64,000 nt of DNA from Vibrio hippocampi (GCF_921292975.1 NZ_CAKLCM010000002.1:1054001-1118000); one strand, 5' to 3'. Counted from the first letter of the stretch, positions 44,227-55,312 are shown. Translations and numbers: made by a program. Notes: generated from the letters alone by a model not told the origin.

Positions 44227-46224
44227 TTAGCTGTTTAGCATGTCTAGCATAATGGCAACAGACTCATCTAAGTAGGGATCTGGCTGCTCATAGTCTTTTG
44301 GAATATCGTCAACGGTTTTAAATACTTCTTTACCTAGTGCTTTTTGTCTCGCGTTAACACGCTCTAGGTTAAGTTGTTCCGTTTTATCACTTTGCGCCTG
44401 TCGAGTCGCTAAATTAAGTGAAATCGTTTGGTCATTCTTTTCGGAAGCATATCTCTTGATATCTTGCTCAATAAAACCAAATTCCATGTCAGACTTAATA
44501 CGCTGTGCATGCTTGCTGTTCAATGCAGCAATTAAATCATCGTTACGGCGTAACACCTTGTAATCGGCTCTATCAATTTGATCCCAAGGAAGCGCATTGT
44601 CTTCGACGCTTTCACCAGTTTCCGATGCGGCAATAGGAGTTGGGTATGGAATATCTGGTACAACACCTTTGTTCTGAGTGCTACCACCGTCAATGCGATA
44701 GAACTTCTGAATAGTGTATTGCACATAACCCAGCTCTTTATCGAAAAGATCATAGATATGATTCAATGAACGATGCTGCTGTACCGTACCTTTACCAAAG
44801 GAGTTTTCACCTAAGATAATGGCACGACCATAGTCTTGCATCGCCGCTGCAAAAATTTCCGATGCCGAGGCACTATAGCGGTTGATTAACACCGTCATCG
44901 GACCGTCATAGCTAATTTCACCGCCGGTATCACTGTTGACGTTGACTCTGCCATAGCTATCACGAACCTGAACAATTGGACCACTCTCGATAAACAAACC
45001 AGACAAGGCATTGGCTTCTGTCAATGCACCACCGCCGTTGTTTCGCAGATCAACGATAATACCATCTACTTTTTGCTGCTTAAGTTCAGCAATCAGCTTC
45101 TCGGTCTCTTTCGACAAACCAACGTAGAAACTTGGTACCTCAAGTACGCCTATCTTCTTGCCATCTTTCTCAATGACTTCAGATTTGACGGCTCGATCTT
45201 CAAGACGGATCTTATCTCGAACAATTTCCACCACGCGAGCTTGGGCATCTTTGCCTTCAGAGAGCACTTCCAGTTTCACTTTGGTCCCTTTCGGTCCCTT
45301 AATTAACTGAACAACATCATCTAAACGCCAGCCAATCACATCGACGATATCTTCGCCGTCTTGACCAACACCGATGATCTTGTCACCTTCCCCTAATTCA
45401 TTACTCTTAGAAGCCGGACCTCCGGTTACGAGAGAGCGAATTACGGTATAGTCGTCAGTCAACTGAAGTACGGCACCAATCCCTTCCAGAGACAAGTTCA
45501 TCTCAGATTGGAACTGCTCCGCATTTCTTGGTGATAGATAACTGGTATGTGGATCAACTTCACGAGCGAACGCATTCATATACACTTGGAAAGCATCTTC
45601 GTTGTGAGATTGCATCAAACGCTTAATGGCATTGTTATAGCGTTTGCTCAGTGTTGTTTTGATCTCTTCCCAATCTTTGCCAGCAAGTTTCAAGTTCAAA
45701 GCATCATACTTAACTCGCTTTCGCCATAACTCATCAAGTTCCGCTTGATTCTTCGCCCAAGGGCTTTCTGAACGGTCAATCGTTATTGATTCATCGATAT
45801 TAAACTTCATTTCTTTATCAAGTAATGACAATGCATAGACAAAACGATCGTAACGCTTCTGCATCGACAGATTGTAAACATCAAACGCAATCTGGTTGTT
45901 ACCTGCTTTTAGTTGGTCATCCAGTTGAACTGACCAAGGGGCAAAGCTATCGATATCGGCTTGGGTGAAAACGTTTCGATTGTAGTCGAGCATTTCAACA
46001 TAACGATTGAAAATCGCTTTTGAAAACTCGTCATCAAGAGTGAAGTGTTTATAGTGGGATCGAGTAAAACGAGAGGTCACTCGCTTACTGGCGGTTTCAT
46101 GCTGAGTTTCTGGAGCCAATTTGGGAATATCACTCTTTTGATATTTGGCATCGAGAGCTTGAGCAGAAAAGGCTGCTAGCCAAAGGCTAGCAGCTACTAA
46201 TGATACTTTTGAACGGCACTTCAT
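44227..46224 (-). CDS. prc: tail-specific (C-terminal processing) protease Prc
   Basis: Periplasmic serine protease with Ser-Lys dyad (665 residues). Signal peptide ends SAQA-LDA. A PDZ domain (about 245-320, GIGAVLQLTDDYTVIRSLVTGGPA) precedes VDLRNNGGGALTEA, the catalytic serine in RYSASASEIFA and lysine in NSFGKGTVQQ. In E. coli it processes FtsI and controls MepS with NlpI. It lies 17 bases after proQ, as the second gene of a proQ-prc operon as in E. coli. Confidence 0.96.
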   Translation of the reverse strand: MKCRSKVSLVAASLWLAAFSAQALDAKYQKSDIPKLAPETQHETASKRVTSRFTRSHYKHFTLDDEFSKAIFNRYVEMLDYNRNVFTQADIDSFAPWSVQLDDQLKAGNNQIAFDVYNLSMQKRYDRFVYALSLLDKEMKFNIDESITIDRSESPWAKNQAELDELWRKRVKYDALNLKLAGKDWEEIKTTLSKRYNNAIKRLMQSHNEDAFQVYMNAFAREVDPHTSYLSPRNAEQFQSEMNLSLEGIGAVLQLTDDYTVIRSLVTGGPASKSNELGEGDKIIGVGQDGEDIVDVIGWRLDDVVQLIKGPKGTKVKLEVLSEGKDAQARVVEIVRDKIRLEDRAVKSEVIEKDGKKIGVLEVPSFYVGLSKETEKLIAELKQQKVDGIIVDLRNNGGGALTEANALSGLFIESGPIVQVRDSYGRVNVNSDTGGEISYDGPMTVLINRYSASASEIFAAAMQDYGRAIILGENSFGKGTVQQHRSLNHIYDLFDKELGYVQYTIQKFYRIDGGSTQNKGVVPDIPYPTPIAASETGESVEDNALPWDQIDRADYKVLRRNDDLIAALNSKHAQRIKSDMEFGFIEQDIKRYASEKNDQTISLNLATRQAQSDKTEQLNLERVNARQKALGKEVFKTVDDIPKDYEQPDPYLDESVAIMLDMLNS

Positions 46225-46241
46225 GCGTAGGAAAGTCTCCT

Positions 46242-46874
46242 TTATGCGCGCAGGTGCTCCGCTTTAACAACCATTTGAAGGCCATTTACTAGCTGAACGC
46301 GCACATCTTCCTTATTGATTTCAACAATGGTCGCAGCCATGTTGCCTTTACCCATGTTTACGTTTACCTGCTTGCCTACGATCATTTCATCAGCATTCAG
46401 TGCACGCGTTTCCACCGGCTTGTTTACTTTAGCTGTGTTTTTAGCGCTGTTTTGTGGCTTGCGAGCTTGAGGCTTAGCTGTTTTTGGCTTCTTCGCTTTC
46501 GCTTCTTCGCGTGCTTTAGCCGCTTGTTCCTTACGGCGAGCAGCAACTTTTGCTTTGCTTTCTGCTAGCGTCGCTTGAGCGTGTTCAACGTGTTCCGCTT
46601 CTAAAGCACCACATTCATTACCATCAAGGTCAACACGAACCGCATCCGCTTTTACACCGTGCAGATAACGCCAAGAAGAAGTGTACTGTCTTAACGCTGC
46701 ACGCAGTTGAGTCTTGCTGACTTTCTCATCATCTTTCAGACGTTCGGCAAGATCTTGAAAGATACCAATCTTTAATGGCTTTGCCTCACCTTCTACAGTA
46801 AAGCATTTAGGGAAACATTCAGCAATGTAAGCGATAATTTCTTTGCTGTTTTTCAACTTCTCAGTGTTTTCCAT
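46242..46874 (-). CDS. proQ: RNA chaperone ProQ
   Basis: Global sRNA/mRNA-binding protein. The N-terminal FinO-like domain (about 1-115) contains [26 protein letters not shown] and [16 protein letters not shown] lysine/alanine-rich linker and a C-terminal Tudor-like domain ([19 protein letters not shown]) follow. 210 residues. Upstream of prc. Confidence 0.96.
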   Translation of the reverse strand: MENTEKLKNSKEIIAYIAECFPKCFTVEGEAKPLKIGIFQDLAERLKDDEKVSKTQLRAALRQYTSSWRYLHGVKADAVRVDLDGNECGALEAEHVEHAQATLAESKAKVAARRKEQAAKAREEAKAKKPKTAKPQARKPQNSAKNTAKVNKPVETRALNADEMIVGKQVNVNMGKGNMAATIVEINKEDVRVQLVNGLQMVVKAEHLRA

Positions 46875-46974
46875 GTGGGTTCCTGGTTAATGCGGCTTTT
46901 TCCGCAGAGCGTTTAGAAAAATATTCTTGGTATTATAGTGACCTGCAATAGAAAAACCACAGGCAAATACCATT

Positions 46975-47460
46975 TTAATCCCTGTTTGTATGGGAATTAA
47001 GCACCTTTTCTACCGATTTCATCAAGTTGCTCAGACCAATTTCGTCAATTTCCGAAAACCGTGACAATGACGGACTATCAATATCAAGTACGCCGGTGAC
47101 GTTATCACCAGTCAATCCAGTCACCGTAAACGGGATCACTAGTTCTGAATTACTGGCTGCATCACAAGCAATATGACCTTCAAAAGCGTGCACATCCTCA
47201 ATACGTTGAACTTCGTTGGTCGCTACCGCTGTACCACAGACTCCGCGTCCAACTGGAATTCGCACGCATGCTGGCTTACCCTGAAATGGACCAAGGACTA
47301 ATTCCCCGTCTTTCATCAAGTAAAAGCCTACCCAGTTTAAGTCGTCTAGTTCCATATTAAGCAAAGCACTAACATTAGAGAGGTTCGCAATGAAATCCGA
47401 TTCAGATTCAATAAGTGCAACCGCTTGGCGGGTTAATCGTTGATAATTTTCTAGGTTCAT
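46975..47460 (-). CDS. msrC: free methionine-(R)-sulfoxide reductase, GAF domain
   Basis: GAF-fold enzyme reducing free methionine-R-sulfoxide (YebR/fRMsr family). The conserved catalytic cysteines appear in KPACVRIPVGRGVCGTA and HIACDAAS. The start at 47460 (MNLENYQRL) has GGAAAT upstream and gives the normal 161-residue length, so the 24 extra residues of the longer frame are dropped. Next to proQ-prc and letAB, the same neighbourhood as in E. coli. Confidence 0.93.
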   Translation of the reverse strand: MNLENYQRLTRQAVALIESESDFIANLSNVSALLNMELDDLNWVGFYLMKDGELVLGPFQGKPACVRIPVGRGVCGTAVATNEVQRIEDVHAFEGHIACDAASNSELVIPFTVTGLTGDNVTGVLDIDSPSLSRFSEIDEIGLSNLMKSVEKVLNSHTNRD

Positions 47461-47673
47461 TAAATTTCCGTAATACTTCTTTGAGGCTGAGCGCTGCGAA
47501 ACATCGTACACAATGAAAGCTAAGCGATTCAAGTTACCGTCAGTGCAGTTTTGAGTTTACTTAGATATAAAGGTCGGATTTGATACAGATTAACTCAAAT
47601 CGACCCTATTGAGCTTAGCTGGGTAACTCCGTACAATGCCAGCACAATAAAAATAGGAATTATTCTCATAAAA

Positions 47674-49470
47674 ATGACAAATTCAAAGGATACTATTAGC
47701 CGTTCGTGGTTGATAACACAAGCAAAAAAACACAAGCCTCGTCTTATTGGGGCGAATATCATCGCTATTATCGCCACATTAATCAGTGTTCCTATCCCAC
47801 TTTTGATGCCGTTGATGGTGGATGAAGTGTTGCTCAATCAACCCGGCACTGGGCTGGATTACATGAATCATCTGTTGCCTACTGGCTGGCAAACGCCCAT
47901 TGGCTACATCGTGTTGACCCTGTTATTGGTCATCTTTATGCGTACTGCTAGCCAAGCACTTAATATTTTGCAGGGTCGTCAATTTACCCTTGTGTCTAAA
48001 ACGATCACCTATCAAATGCGCTGCAAAATGATCGACAAACTCGGTCGTATCAGCATTAAGCAGTACGAAACACGCGGCAGTGGCGGTATCAATGCACATT
48101 TGATCACAGACATCGAAACCATCGATCAATTCATCGGTTCGACCTTAAGCAAATTCATTATCAGCCTATTAACGGTTATTGGTACTGCGATTGTTTTGTT
48201 ATGGCTTGAGTGGCGACTGGGTTTATTCATTTTGCTCGTCAACCCTATCGTGGTTTACTTCTCGCGCAAACTAGGTGGCATGGTTAAACACCTAAAACGA
48301 CGAGAAAACCACGCGTTTGAAATATTCCAAAACCGTTTGGTTGAAACCCTTGACGGTATCTATCAACTTCGAGCTGCCAATCGCGAACGTGACTTTCTTG
48401 AACAGTTAAAGTCCCAAGCTAACGATGTGAGAGCCAATGCCGATAAATATGCGTGGCAATCCGAAGCGGCTGGGCGAGTCTCTTTTCTACTATTTTTGAT
48501 TGGTTTTGAGTTATTTCGTGCTATCGCGATGGTCATGGTTCTGTTTAGCGACCTGACCATCGGTCAAATTTTCGCAGTCTTTGGCTATCTTTGGTTTATG
48601 CTCGGTCCAGTACAAGAACTACTCGGCATCCAATTTTCTTGGTACAGCGCAAAGGCGGCGTTAGGTCGTATCAACACCTTGCTCGATCTCGAAGAAGAGC
48701 CACGCCCTATCAGCCAAGTCAATCCTTTTTCATCGCAACGACAAGTAGATGTAGAGGTAAAAAATGTTTCATTTGCTTATGATGGTGATAAACAGGTACT
48801 CAACAACCTAAATCTCACCATACCTGCTGGCAAAAAAGTCGCCCTTGTTGGTGCGAGTGGCGGAGGAAAATCAACCCTGATTCAACTGCTGATTGGCGTC
48901 TATCAACAAAGTCAGGGCAAACTTTTGTTTAATGGTTGTGACAGCAATGAGATAGGCTTTGAAATAATCAGAAATAAAATTGCTGTTGTTTTACAACAAC
49001 CTATACTGTTTAATGACTCGCTTAAACATAACCTGACGCTGGGTAAGTCGTACGATAACATTACGATTTGGAATGCACTTAAAGTCGCTCAACTTCAAGA
49101 TGTCACGGATCAGTTAACTGAGGGATTAGAGACTCAGATTGGTCGCAACGGAATTCGCTTATCTGGTGGGCAAAGACAGCGCCTTGCTATTGCGCGTATG
49201 ATTCTAAGTGATCCACAATTTGTGATACTTGATGAAGCTACCTCAGCGCTAGATACGGCGACGGAGGCGGCGTTGCACAAAGCATTAAGCGAATTTTTAC
49301 ACAATCGCACCACCCTGATCGTGGCGCATAGATTATCGGCAGTGAAACAAGCGGATTTGATTTATGTGCTTGAAGACGGCCAAGTTTCGCAATCAGGGAC
49401 ACACAATGAACTCGTTGAAACACAAGGGCTTTACCAAACCTTATATGGAAATATTCAGTCAGCAAGTTAG
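47674..49470 (+). CDS. ABC exporter, fused permease-ATPase
   Basis: Half-transporter of the ABCB (type IV exporter) kind, 598 residues. Six membrane helices (about 25-310) precede an ATPase domain with Walker A GASGGGKST, signature LSGGQRQR, Walker B VILDEATSALD and the IVAHRLS switch. The cargo is unknown; such proteins export lipids, peptides or drugs. It is 41 bases upstream of letA on the same strand and therefore probably co-transcribed with the lipid transport genes. The ribosome-binding site is weak (AGGAA, 13 bases away). Confidence 0.9.
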   Translation: MTNSKDTISRSWLITQAKKHKPRLIGANIIAIIATLISVPIPLLMPLMVDEVLLNQPGTGLDYMNHLLPTGWQTPIGYIVLTLLLVIFMRTASQALNILQGRQFTLVSKTITYQMRCKMIDKLGRISIKQYETRGSGGINAHLITDIETIDQFIGSTLSKFIISLLTVIGTAIVLLWLEWRLGLFILLVNPIVVYFSRKLGGMVKHLKRRENHAFEIFQNRLVETLDGIYQLRAANRERDFLEQLKSQANDVRANADKYAWQSEAAGRVSFLLFLIGFELFRAIAMVMVLFSDLTIGQIFAVFGYLWFMLGPVQELLGIQFSWYSAKAALGRINTLLDLEEEPRPISQVNPFSSQRQVDVEVKNVSFAYDGDKQVLNNLNLTIPAGKKVALVGASGGGKSTLIQLLIGVYQQSQGKLLFNGCDSNEIGFEIIRNKIAVVLQQPILFNDSLKHNLTLGKSYDNITIWNALKVAQLQDVTDQLTEGLETQIGRNGIRLSGGQRQRLAIARMILSDPQFVILDEATSALDTATEAALHKALSEFLHNRTTLIVAHRLSAVKQADLIYVLEDGQVSQSGTHNELVETQGLYQTLYGNIQSAS

Positions 49471-49511
49471 ATTTAATTCCCTCACTCGCCTCTTGCATTA
49501 TAGAGGCGAGC

Positions 49512-50765
49512 ATGACTGATTTAGCCTTGGAAACTAAAAACGGGGTCCGTCTTTGTCACTGTTGTGATCTCGCGATCGACATTGTTCCGATTGAAGAGGG
49601 TCAAAGTGCCAACTGTCCCCGTTGCGGTTCGCAACTCTATCAGCACCAAAATCAAACGAAACGTATCAATGGTAACCTTGCTCTCGCCATTACTTGCTTA
49701 ATCTTGTTGATCCCTGCGCAGTATTTTGACTTTATTACCATACGTTTGGTTGGCGTCAAAATTGAGGGAACCTTGTGGCAAAGCGTTGTTGCTTTATATC
49801 AAGAAGGCTATCTGAGCCTCGCCATATTGACTTTCCTGTGTCACACACTCGCCCCCATTTTGATGTGTAGCTCAATCTTCGCCGCCCATATCGCCATTCG
49901 TTATCGTTTAACTCGGCTGTTTAAGTGGTCTATGACGATTCTAAACCCAATCAAACACTGGGTTATGCTCGATGTATTTCTGTTTAGTTTGGCTATTTCT
50001 TGTTTTAAGCTGCAGGACTACTCGGATATCTATATTGGTAAGGGGCTCTATTGTTTAGTGATTTTACAGGTTGTCACTGTTCTGTTGTTGTCTCGCATTA
50101 ACGTCCGTCGTTACTGGGAAGTTTGGCAGCCTGAGCACAGCGTTGAATCCGGTCAACATGCCGTTCACTGTTACCATTGCCATCTTTCGCAACAGCATGC
50201 CGAGATCTGCACTCGTTGTGGACATAAACTCCACTATCGTATGCCAAATTCAGTGCAGAAAACCTGGGCCTACTTAATCTCTGCCAGCATATGCTTGATC
50301 CCTGCAAACCTGCTCCCTATTTCTATCTTGATAACCAATGGACAACGGCTAGAGGATACCATCTTTTCCGGTGTCTCTGGTTTAATCGCCAACGATATGT
50401 TAGGGATCGCCATCATCATTTTTACCGCCAGTATTATCGTACCGGTTGCAAAAATTCTTGGCTTGGGATACCTACTATTACGCATCCAATTTAAACAAAA
50501 AGGCTGCAGTCGAACTGACGTAAAGCTTTACCGAGCAATCAAATGGATTGGTAAGTGGTCAATGACCGACCTGTTTGTTATCGCCATTATGTTAACCTTA
50601 GTCGACCGAGGCCAAGTGCTTAACTTTACGCCGGGTCTTGGCGCTTTGGCTTTTGGGGCGGTGGTCGTTCTGACGATGTTTGCCGCAGAAAGCCTTGACC
50701 CTCGTTTGCTTTGGCGATACAGCGAACCCTTTGTTTCCCATGATTCAGATAACGTTGAGAAGTAG
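49512..50765 (+). CDS. letA: lipid transport membrane protein LetA (PqiA/YebS family)
   Basis: Inner-membrane partner of the LetB tunnel. Two zinc-ribbon pairs are visible: CHCC..CPRCGS near residues 16-40 and CYHCH..CTRCGH near 220-240, each followed by about four helices (LALAITCLILLIPAQYFDF; YLISASICLIPANLLPISI). This duplicated PqiA-domain architecture is diagnostic. 417 residues. Five bases upstream of letB. Confidence 0.94.
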   Translation: MTDLALETKNGVRLCHCCDLAIDIVPIEEGQSANCPRCGSQLYQHQNQTKRINGNLALAITCLILLIPAQYFDFITIRLVGVKIEGTLWQSVVALYQEGYLSLAILTFLCHTLAPILMCSSIFAAHIAIRYRLTRLFKWSMTILNPIKHWVMLDVFLFSLAISCFKLQDYSDIYIGKGLYCLVILQVVTVLLLSRINVRRYWEVWQPEHSVESGQHAVHCYHCHLSQQHAEICTRCGHKLHYRMPNSVQKTWAYLISASICLIPANLLPISILITNGQRLEDTIFSGVSGLIANDMLGIAIIIFTASIIVPVAKILGLGYLLLRIQFKQKGCSRTDVKLYRAIKWIGKWSMTDLFVIAIMLTLVDRGQVLNFTPGLGALAFGAVVVLTMFAAESLDPRLLWRYSEPFVSHDSDNVEK

Positions 50766-50770
50766 TTTTA

Positions 50771-53407
50771 ATGAGTAACGACAATCAGCAACAAACTGTA
50801 CACGCACCGAATATCCATAAAGAGCGCAAGCTTTCTCCTTTATGGATCATCCCCATCTTAACCATGGTGTTAGCAGGCTGGCTATTGGTCAAAGCAGTGC
50901 ATGACTCTGGACAGCGAGTTCAGATATTTTTCTCAGATGCTCAGGGACTGATCGCTGGTCGCACGACGATTCGCTATCAAGGTCTCGAAGTCGGTATGGT
51001 GCGTGATATTAACCTATCTGACGATCTCGGCAGTATCTATGTTGAGGCTGATATCTACCCTGAAGCGGAGAAATTACTTGGCGAGGACACCAAGTTTTGG
51101 CTCGTCAAACCCTCCGCAAGTCTATCAGGGATCTCGGGGCTTGATGCTCTCGTGAGCGGCAATTATGTCGCGATCTATCCAGCGACCCAGCAAGATGATT
51201 CTGTGAAAAAATTCCATGCACTCAGCGCTGTGCCGTCCGAGTTGGCTGTCGATGACGGTCTTACCGTGACCTTAACCGCTCGAGATTTGGGTGGTGTCTC
51301 TATTGGTTCAAAGATCGTTTATCGCAAAATTCCGGTTGGTAAAGTGTACAGCTACCAACTTGATGATAAAGCCGAGCAAGTCATCATCAAAGCCTCTATC
51401 CAAAAAGAGTTCAAGCACATCATCACCAATCAAAGCCGTTTTTGGAATGTCAGTGGTATTGGGGCGAGTGTCGGTTTTAACGGCGTTGATATCAGACTCG
51501 AAAGTTTAAGTGCTATCTTGGCGGGGGCGATTGCTGTCGACTCCCCTGATGGTGGCGAACCCGTCAAAGCGGGAAGTGAATTTAAGCTCTATCCAAATCT
51601 AAAAACTGCGGGTCGCGGTATCCCGATCACGATTGCATTACCAGATGACAACCAAGTCAAGCCTAACGGTTCGCCGATCATGTTCCGAGGCATTGAAATT
51701 GGTCAGGTAAATAACCTCGCCCTAAATAAAGAAAGAGACTCGATTCTCGCCTCTGCCTCTATTGAGCCCGCATTCAGCGATATGCTCAATCAAGGGACGC
51801 TATTTCTGCTCGAAGAAGCCAAAGTGTCGCTCTCTGGAGTCGAAAATCTATCCAACCTTGTCACCGGTAATTTTCTTACCCTAGTTCCGGGACAAGGAGA
51901 AAAGGCGCGGGATTTTGTTGCGATTAAACAAGACGAACTTGACCGCGTGCAGGCTAAGTCTATTGCTATTCGATTAATTTCAGATAACTCATTCGGTCTA
52001 GAAGCCGGCAGTAAGGTGCTGTTCAAAGGGATCGAGGTAGGCTCTATTACTAATGTTGAGTTATTCGAACAACAAGTGGTGTTAGATATCTCCGTCGATA
52101 TTGCCTACAAGGATCTGATCCGCTCTCAAAACCGCTTCTTTGTGACCGGTAGCGCAACGGCTGAGTTAACAAAATCCGGACTCAATGTCACCGTACCGCC
52201 AGCAAAGCAGCTATTAAGCGGCTCCATTAGCTTTGTCAGTGAAGGCAGCAAAACCGACCGAGCCGAGTTTCCTTTATTCCAAACTCGATCGCTTGCAGAG
52301 CTAGCAAAAAGTAATAGTCTAGGTTCGATGAGTGTCACACTGTTAGCCAGTGAATTACCTCCAGTGCAAGAAAATAGCCCTATCTTGTATCGCAACCTGC
52401 AGGTCGGCATTGTTAAGAATTATCAATTAACGGATAGCGGCGTCTTGATTAATGCCAATATCGAAAATCGTTACAAACACCTCGTTACGTCCAACGCCGT
52501 GTTTTGGAACCGCTCTGGTGTCGAAGTCGATGCCTCGCTTTCCGGCATTAGCGTTAAAGCAGCGCCGCTTAAAACGCTTATCGACGGTGGGATTGCTTTC
52601 GATAACCTGACAGGGATTGAAAACAAAGTCGGTAAACAATGGAAGCTGTATCGCGATTTTGATTCCGCAAGAAAATTTGGTCAATCCATCACGCTGACGA
52701 CAACGACAACCGATCAGACCGTGCGCAAAGGCATGGCGATTCAATACCAAGGTATCAAGGTTGGCGAAGTCATGCTCACCGTACCCGACTTCGAACAACA
52801 ACGTGTCGAAGTGACTGCGCGAATCCTACCCGAATACGCGCAAAGAATTACCAAACAAGGCAGCTATTTTTGGCTTGTTCATCCACAGATAGGGCTAAAT
52901 GGGGTGAAAAATCTGTCGGCCTTAGTGTCTCCCTATATCGCGGTCGAACCGGGTAACGGCAGCAGCAGCAAAGACTTCAAGCTATTTGATTTTAAGAAAT
53001 TAGAAAATGGGGCTGAATTTACCTTACAGAGTGAACAACGTGGTTCAATTAAGCCCGGCACTCCTGTGTTTTACCGTGATATTGAAGTCGGTCGGGTTAC
53101 CACGGTCGAACTCGGTCCTTTCGCTGACCGAGTCATTACCAGCATAGTGATCGATAAAAGTTACGCTTATCTTGTCCGTGCCAACAGTGTGTTTTGGAAT
53201 GTCTCAGGACTAAACGTCGATATTGGCCTGTCAGGCGCTCAAATTCGTGCTGGCACCGTTGACAGTCTTGTGCGAGGCGGCATTACTTTCTCAACACCTG
53301 AAGGTACCCAATTGCAACCTGCAGCCAAAGCCGGGCAATCCTTTTATCTCAACGCACAAGGTGACCCTAAGTGGACACAATGGCGCACAGCCATTCCCGC
53401 TCCGTAA
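50771..53407 (+). CDS. letB: MCE-domain lipid transport tunnel LetB (YebT)
   Basis: Periplasm-spanning MCE protein that forms a stacked hexameric tunnel between the two membranes (878 residues). One N-terminal helix (LWIIPILTMVLAGWLLVKAV) anchors it. Seven MCE repeats can be counted by their core motif, for example TTIRYQGLEVGMV, KIVYRKIPVGKV, PIMFRGIEIGQV, KVLFKGIEVGSI, PILYRNLQVGIV, AIQYQGIKVGEV and PVFYRDIEVGRV. Seven is the E. coli LetB number. Operon with letA. Confidence 0.95.
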   Translation: MSNDNQQQTVHAPNIHKERKLSPLWIIPILTMVLAGWLLVKAVHDSGQRVQIFFSDAQGLIAGRTTIRYQGLEVGMVRDINLSDDLGSIYVEADIYPEAEKLLGEDTKFWLVKPSASLSGISGLDALVSGNYVAIYPATQQDDSVKKFHALSAVPSELAVDDGLTVTLTARDLGGVSIGSKIVYRKIPVGKVYSYQLDDKAEQVIIKASIQKEFKHIITNQSRFWNVSGIGASVGFNGVDIRLESLSAILAGAIAVDSPDGGEPVKAGSEFKLYPNLKTAGRGIPITIALPDDNQVKPNGSPIMFRGIEIGQVNNLALNKERDSILASASIEPAFSDMLNQGTLFLLEEAKVSLSGVENLSNLVTGNFLTLVPGQGEKARDFVAIKQDELDRVQAKSIAIRLISDNSFGLEAGSKVLFKGIEVGSITNVELFEQQVVLDISVDIAYKDLIRSQNRFFVTGSATAELTKSGLNVTVPPAKQLLSGSISFVSEGSKTDRAEFPLFQTRSLAELAKSNSLGSMSVTLLASELPPVQENSPILYRNLQVGIVKNYQLTDSGVLINANIENRYKHLVTSNAVFWNRSGVEVDASLSGISVKAAPLKTLIDGGIAFDNLTGIENKVGKQWKLYRDFDSARKFGQSITLTTTTTDQTVRKGMAIQYQGIKVGEVMLTVPDFEQQRVEVTARILPEYAQRITKQGSYFWLVHPQIGLNGVKNLSALVSPYIAVEPGNGSSSKDFKLFDFKKLENGAEFTLQSEQRGSIKPGTPVFYRDIEVGRVTTVELGPFADRVITSIVIDKSYAYLVRANSVFWNVSGLNVDIGLSGAQIRAGTVDSLVRGGITFSTPEGTQLQPAAKAGQSFYLNAQGDPKWTQWRTAIPAP

Positions 53408-53619
53408 TCCTTACAATCTCGATGTGCCTCTGTTCAATCAGCGACAAAGGCACGTCAGGCTTTATCGCCCTTCAGTTGTATCGGGCTAAGTTTACCAAGG
53501 TTATTGTTTACCAAGGTTATAATTTGCCGAGGTAAGGTGACACACTAAATTTGTATTACTACTGCAACCCATCGTTAGTTAGGGTTATAATTAGCCCTAT
53601 CCACTATTATCCGCGCCAT

Positions 53620-55110
53620 ATGGGTCCTATTTTGCATTCAAACGTTTATCTCCCAGACGACTTTCTTCACCACGTTGAATCCTTTTTACCATCACACCTG
53701 AACATGGAAGATTTTCTTAAAGCGTGTCAAAGCCCGTTAAGAAAAAGCATCCGCGTCAATACTCTTAAGGTTTCTGTTGCCGATTTTAAACATAGAGCTG
53801 AGTCGAATGGCTGGACTCTGACATCAATCCCTTGGTGTAACGAAGGTTTTTGGATCGATGCTGATGAATCTCAAGTACCTTTAGGTAATAGTGCCGAACA
53901 CTTAGCCGGATTATTCTATATTCAAGAAGCCAGTTCTATGCTGCCACCAGCCGCACTTTTTAACCAAACGCAGCATCACTTTGAAGCGGTTCTAGACATG
54001 GCGGCCGCCCCTGGCTCTAAAACCACACAGATTGCCGCCTGTATGAACAATGAAGGTATCTTGGTCGCCAACGAGTATGCTGCCAGTCGAGTCAAAGTGC
54101 TGCACGCCAACGTCGAACGATGTGGCGTGAAAAATGTCGCCATTAGTAATTATGATGCTCGCGTTTTCGGTGGTTGGCTTCCGGAACAGTTTGACGCTAT
54201 CTTGCTCGATGCCCCCTGCTCCGGTGAAGGCACGGTTCGTAAGGATGTTGACGCCCTTAAAAACTGGTCAAAGGCATCCACCGAAGCGATCGCTGCAACA
54301 CAAAAGGATCTGATCGAGAGTGCCTTTCACGCCCTTAAAATTGGCGGCGAACTGGTTTATTCCACCTGTGCTTTGAGTCCGGAAGAAAACCAACATGTCG
54401 CCCAGCACCTCCTTGACACTTTTGCGGGTGCCGTTGAAGCCTTACCTTTGAATCAACTGTTTAGTGATGCAGACAAAGCCTGTACAGAACAAGGGTTCTT
54501 GCATGTATTTCCGCAAATTTTTGATAGTGAAGGTTTTTTCATTGCTAAGTTTCGCAAACTGAGCTCAGTCCCTGCACCAAGCGTGAAAAAGCGTCTCGGA
54601 AAGTTTCCATTCGCAAAACTGTCTAATAAAGCCTCCGATGATATCGCCGCACAGCTGCAACAAACTTTGGGGCTGAGTCTGCCCGTCGAAAGTCAGTTAT
54701 GGCAACGCGATAATGATATTTGGCTGTTCCCAACCGCACTTGAACCGATGTTGGGTGAATTCCGTTTCTCACGCATGGGCATTAAAATCGCAGAGCAACA
54801 CAAAAAAGGCTACCGCTGGCAGCATCAAGTCGCCACGGCACTGGCAAGCAACCCAGATGCACTCGCTAGTGATCAGGTACCACAAAGTGTCGAACTAACG
54901 ACCGCTGATGCTAGAGAATGGTTTATGGGTCGAGATGTCCGCCCAGAAATCATCCACTCAGAAACCACCCATCCACAAACAACAAATAGCGGTAAAGGTG
55001 AAGTACTCGTCAGCTATCGTGGCTTCATTATAGGCTTAGGTAAATGGGTCGGGAATCGAGTCAAAAATGGGCTGCCAAGAGAATTAGTACGAGATAAAAA
55101 TCTATTTTAA
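53620..55110 (+). CDS. rsmF: 16S rRNA (cytosine1407-C5)-methyltransferase RsmF
   Basis: Methylates C1407 of 16S rRNA. SAM motif [15 protein letters not shown] precedes the two conserved cysteines in [13 protein letters not shown] and [11 protein letters not shown], with a C-terminal PUA-like domain ([13 protein letters not shown]). The frame is open from 53551, but the family normally starts close to VYLPDDFL, so the ATG at 53620 is chosen; no strong ribosome-binding site helps. letB-rsmF order is as in E. coli (yebT-yebU). Confidence 0.94.
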   Translation: MGPILHSNVYLPDDFLHHVESFLPSHLNMEDFLKACQSPLRKSIRVNTLKVSVADFKHRAESNGWTLTSIPWCNEGFWIDADESQVPLGNSAEHLAGLFYIQEASSMLPPAALFNQTQHHFEAVLDMAAAPGSKTTQIAACMNNEGILVANEYAASRVKVLHANVERCGVKNVAISNYDARVFGGWLPEQFDAILLDAPCSGEGTVRKDVDALKNWSKASTEAIAATQKDLIESAFHALKIGGELVYSTCALSPEENQHVAQHLLDTFAGAVEALPLNQLFSDADKACTEQGFLHVFPQIFDSEGFFIAKFRKLSSVPAPSVKKRLGKFPFAKLSNKASDDIAAQLQQTLGLSLPVESQLWQRDNDIWLFPTALEPMLGEFRFSRMGIKIAEQHKKGYRWQHQVATALASNPDALASDQVPQSVELTTADAREWFMGRDVRPEIIHSETTHPQTTNSGKGEVLVSYRGFIIGLGKWVGNRVKNGLPRELVRDKNLF

Positions 55111-55264
55111 GTTAAATAGATAGGACAAGTTACTCGAGAAAAGTGGGATTTACATCGCACTATTTTGGTTATGTACTACACTTTAAGTGTTGCAGAAAAC
55201 AGCGATTGAACAAATTGCCATTCATTTCCAAAGTTAGCGTAGGCTCTCTAAGAGCCATTCCCCT

Positions 55265-55299
55265 AGGCCCAAATCAGGATCAGTTTTGGGCCTCTTTTT
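55265..55299 (+). terminator. terminator downstream of rsmF
   Basis: AGGCCCAAA and TTTGGGCCT pair around an 11-base loop, followed by CTTTTT. About 155 bases after the rsmF stop. Confidence 0.75.
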
Positions 55300-55312
55300 A
55301 TCTGCAGTTTCA

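Noticed and set aside
47096..47108. GTGACGTTATCAC as a further matS
   Set aside because: One arm position differs from the consensus; kept out of the site list.
52427..52801. 124-codon minus-strand frame inside letB
   Set aside because: Antisense shadow; the MCE repeats on the plus strand are unambiguous.
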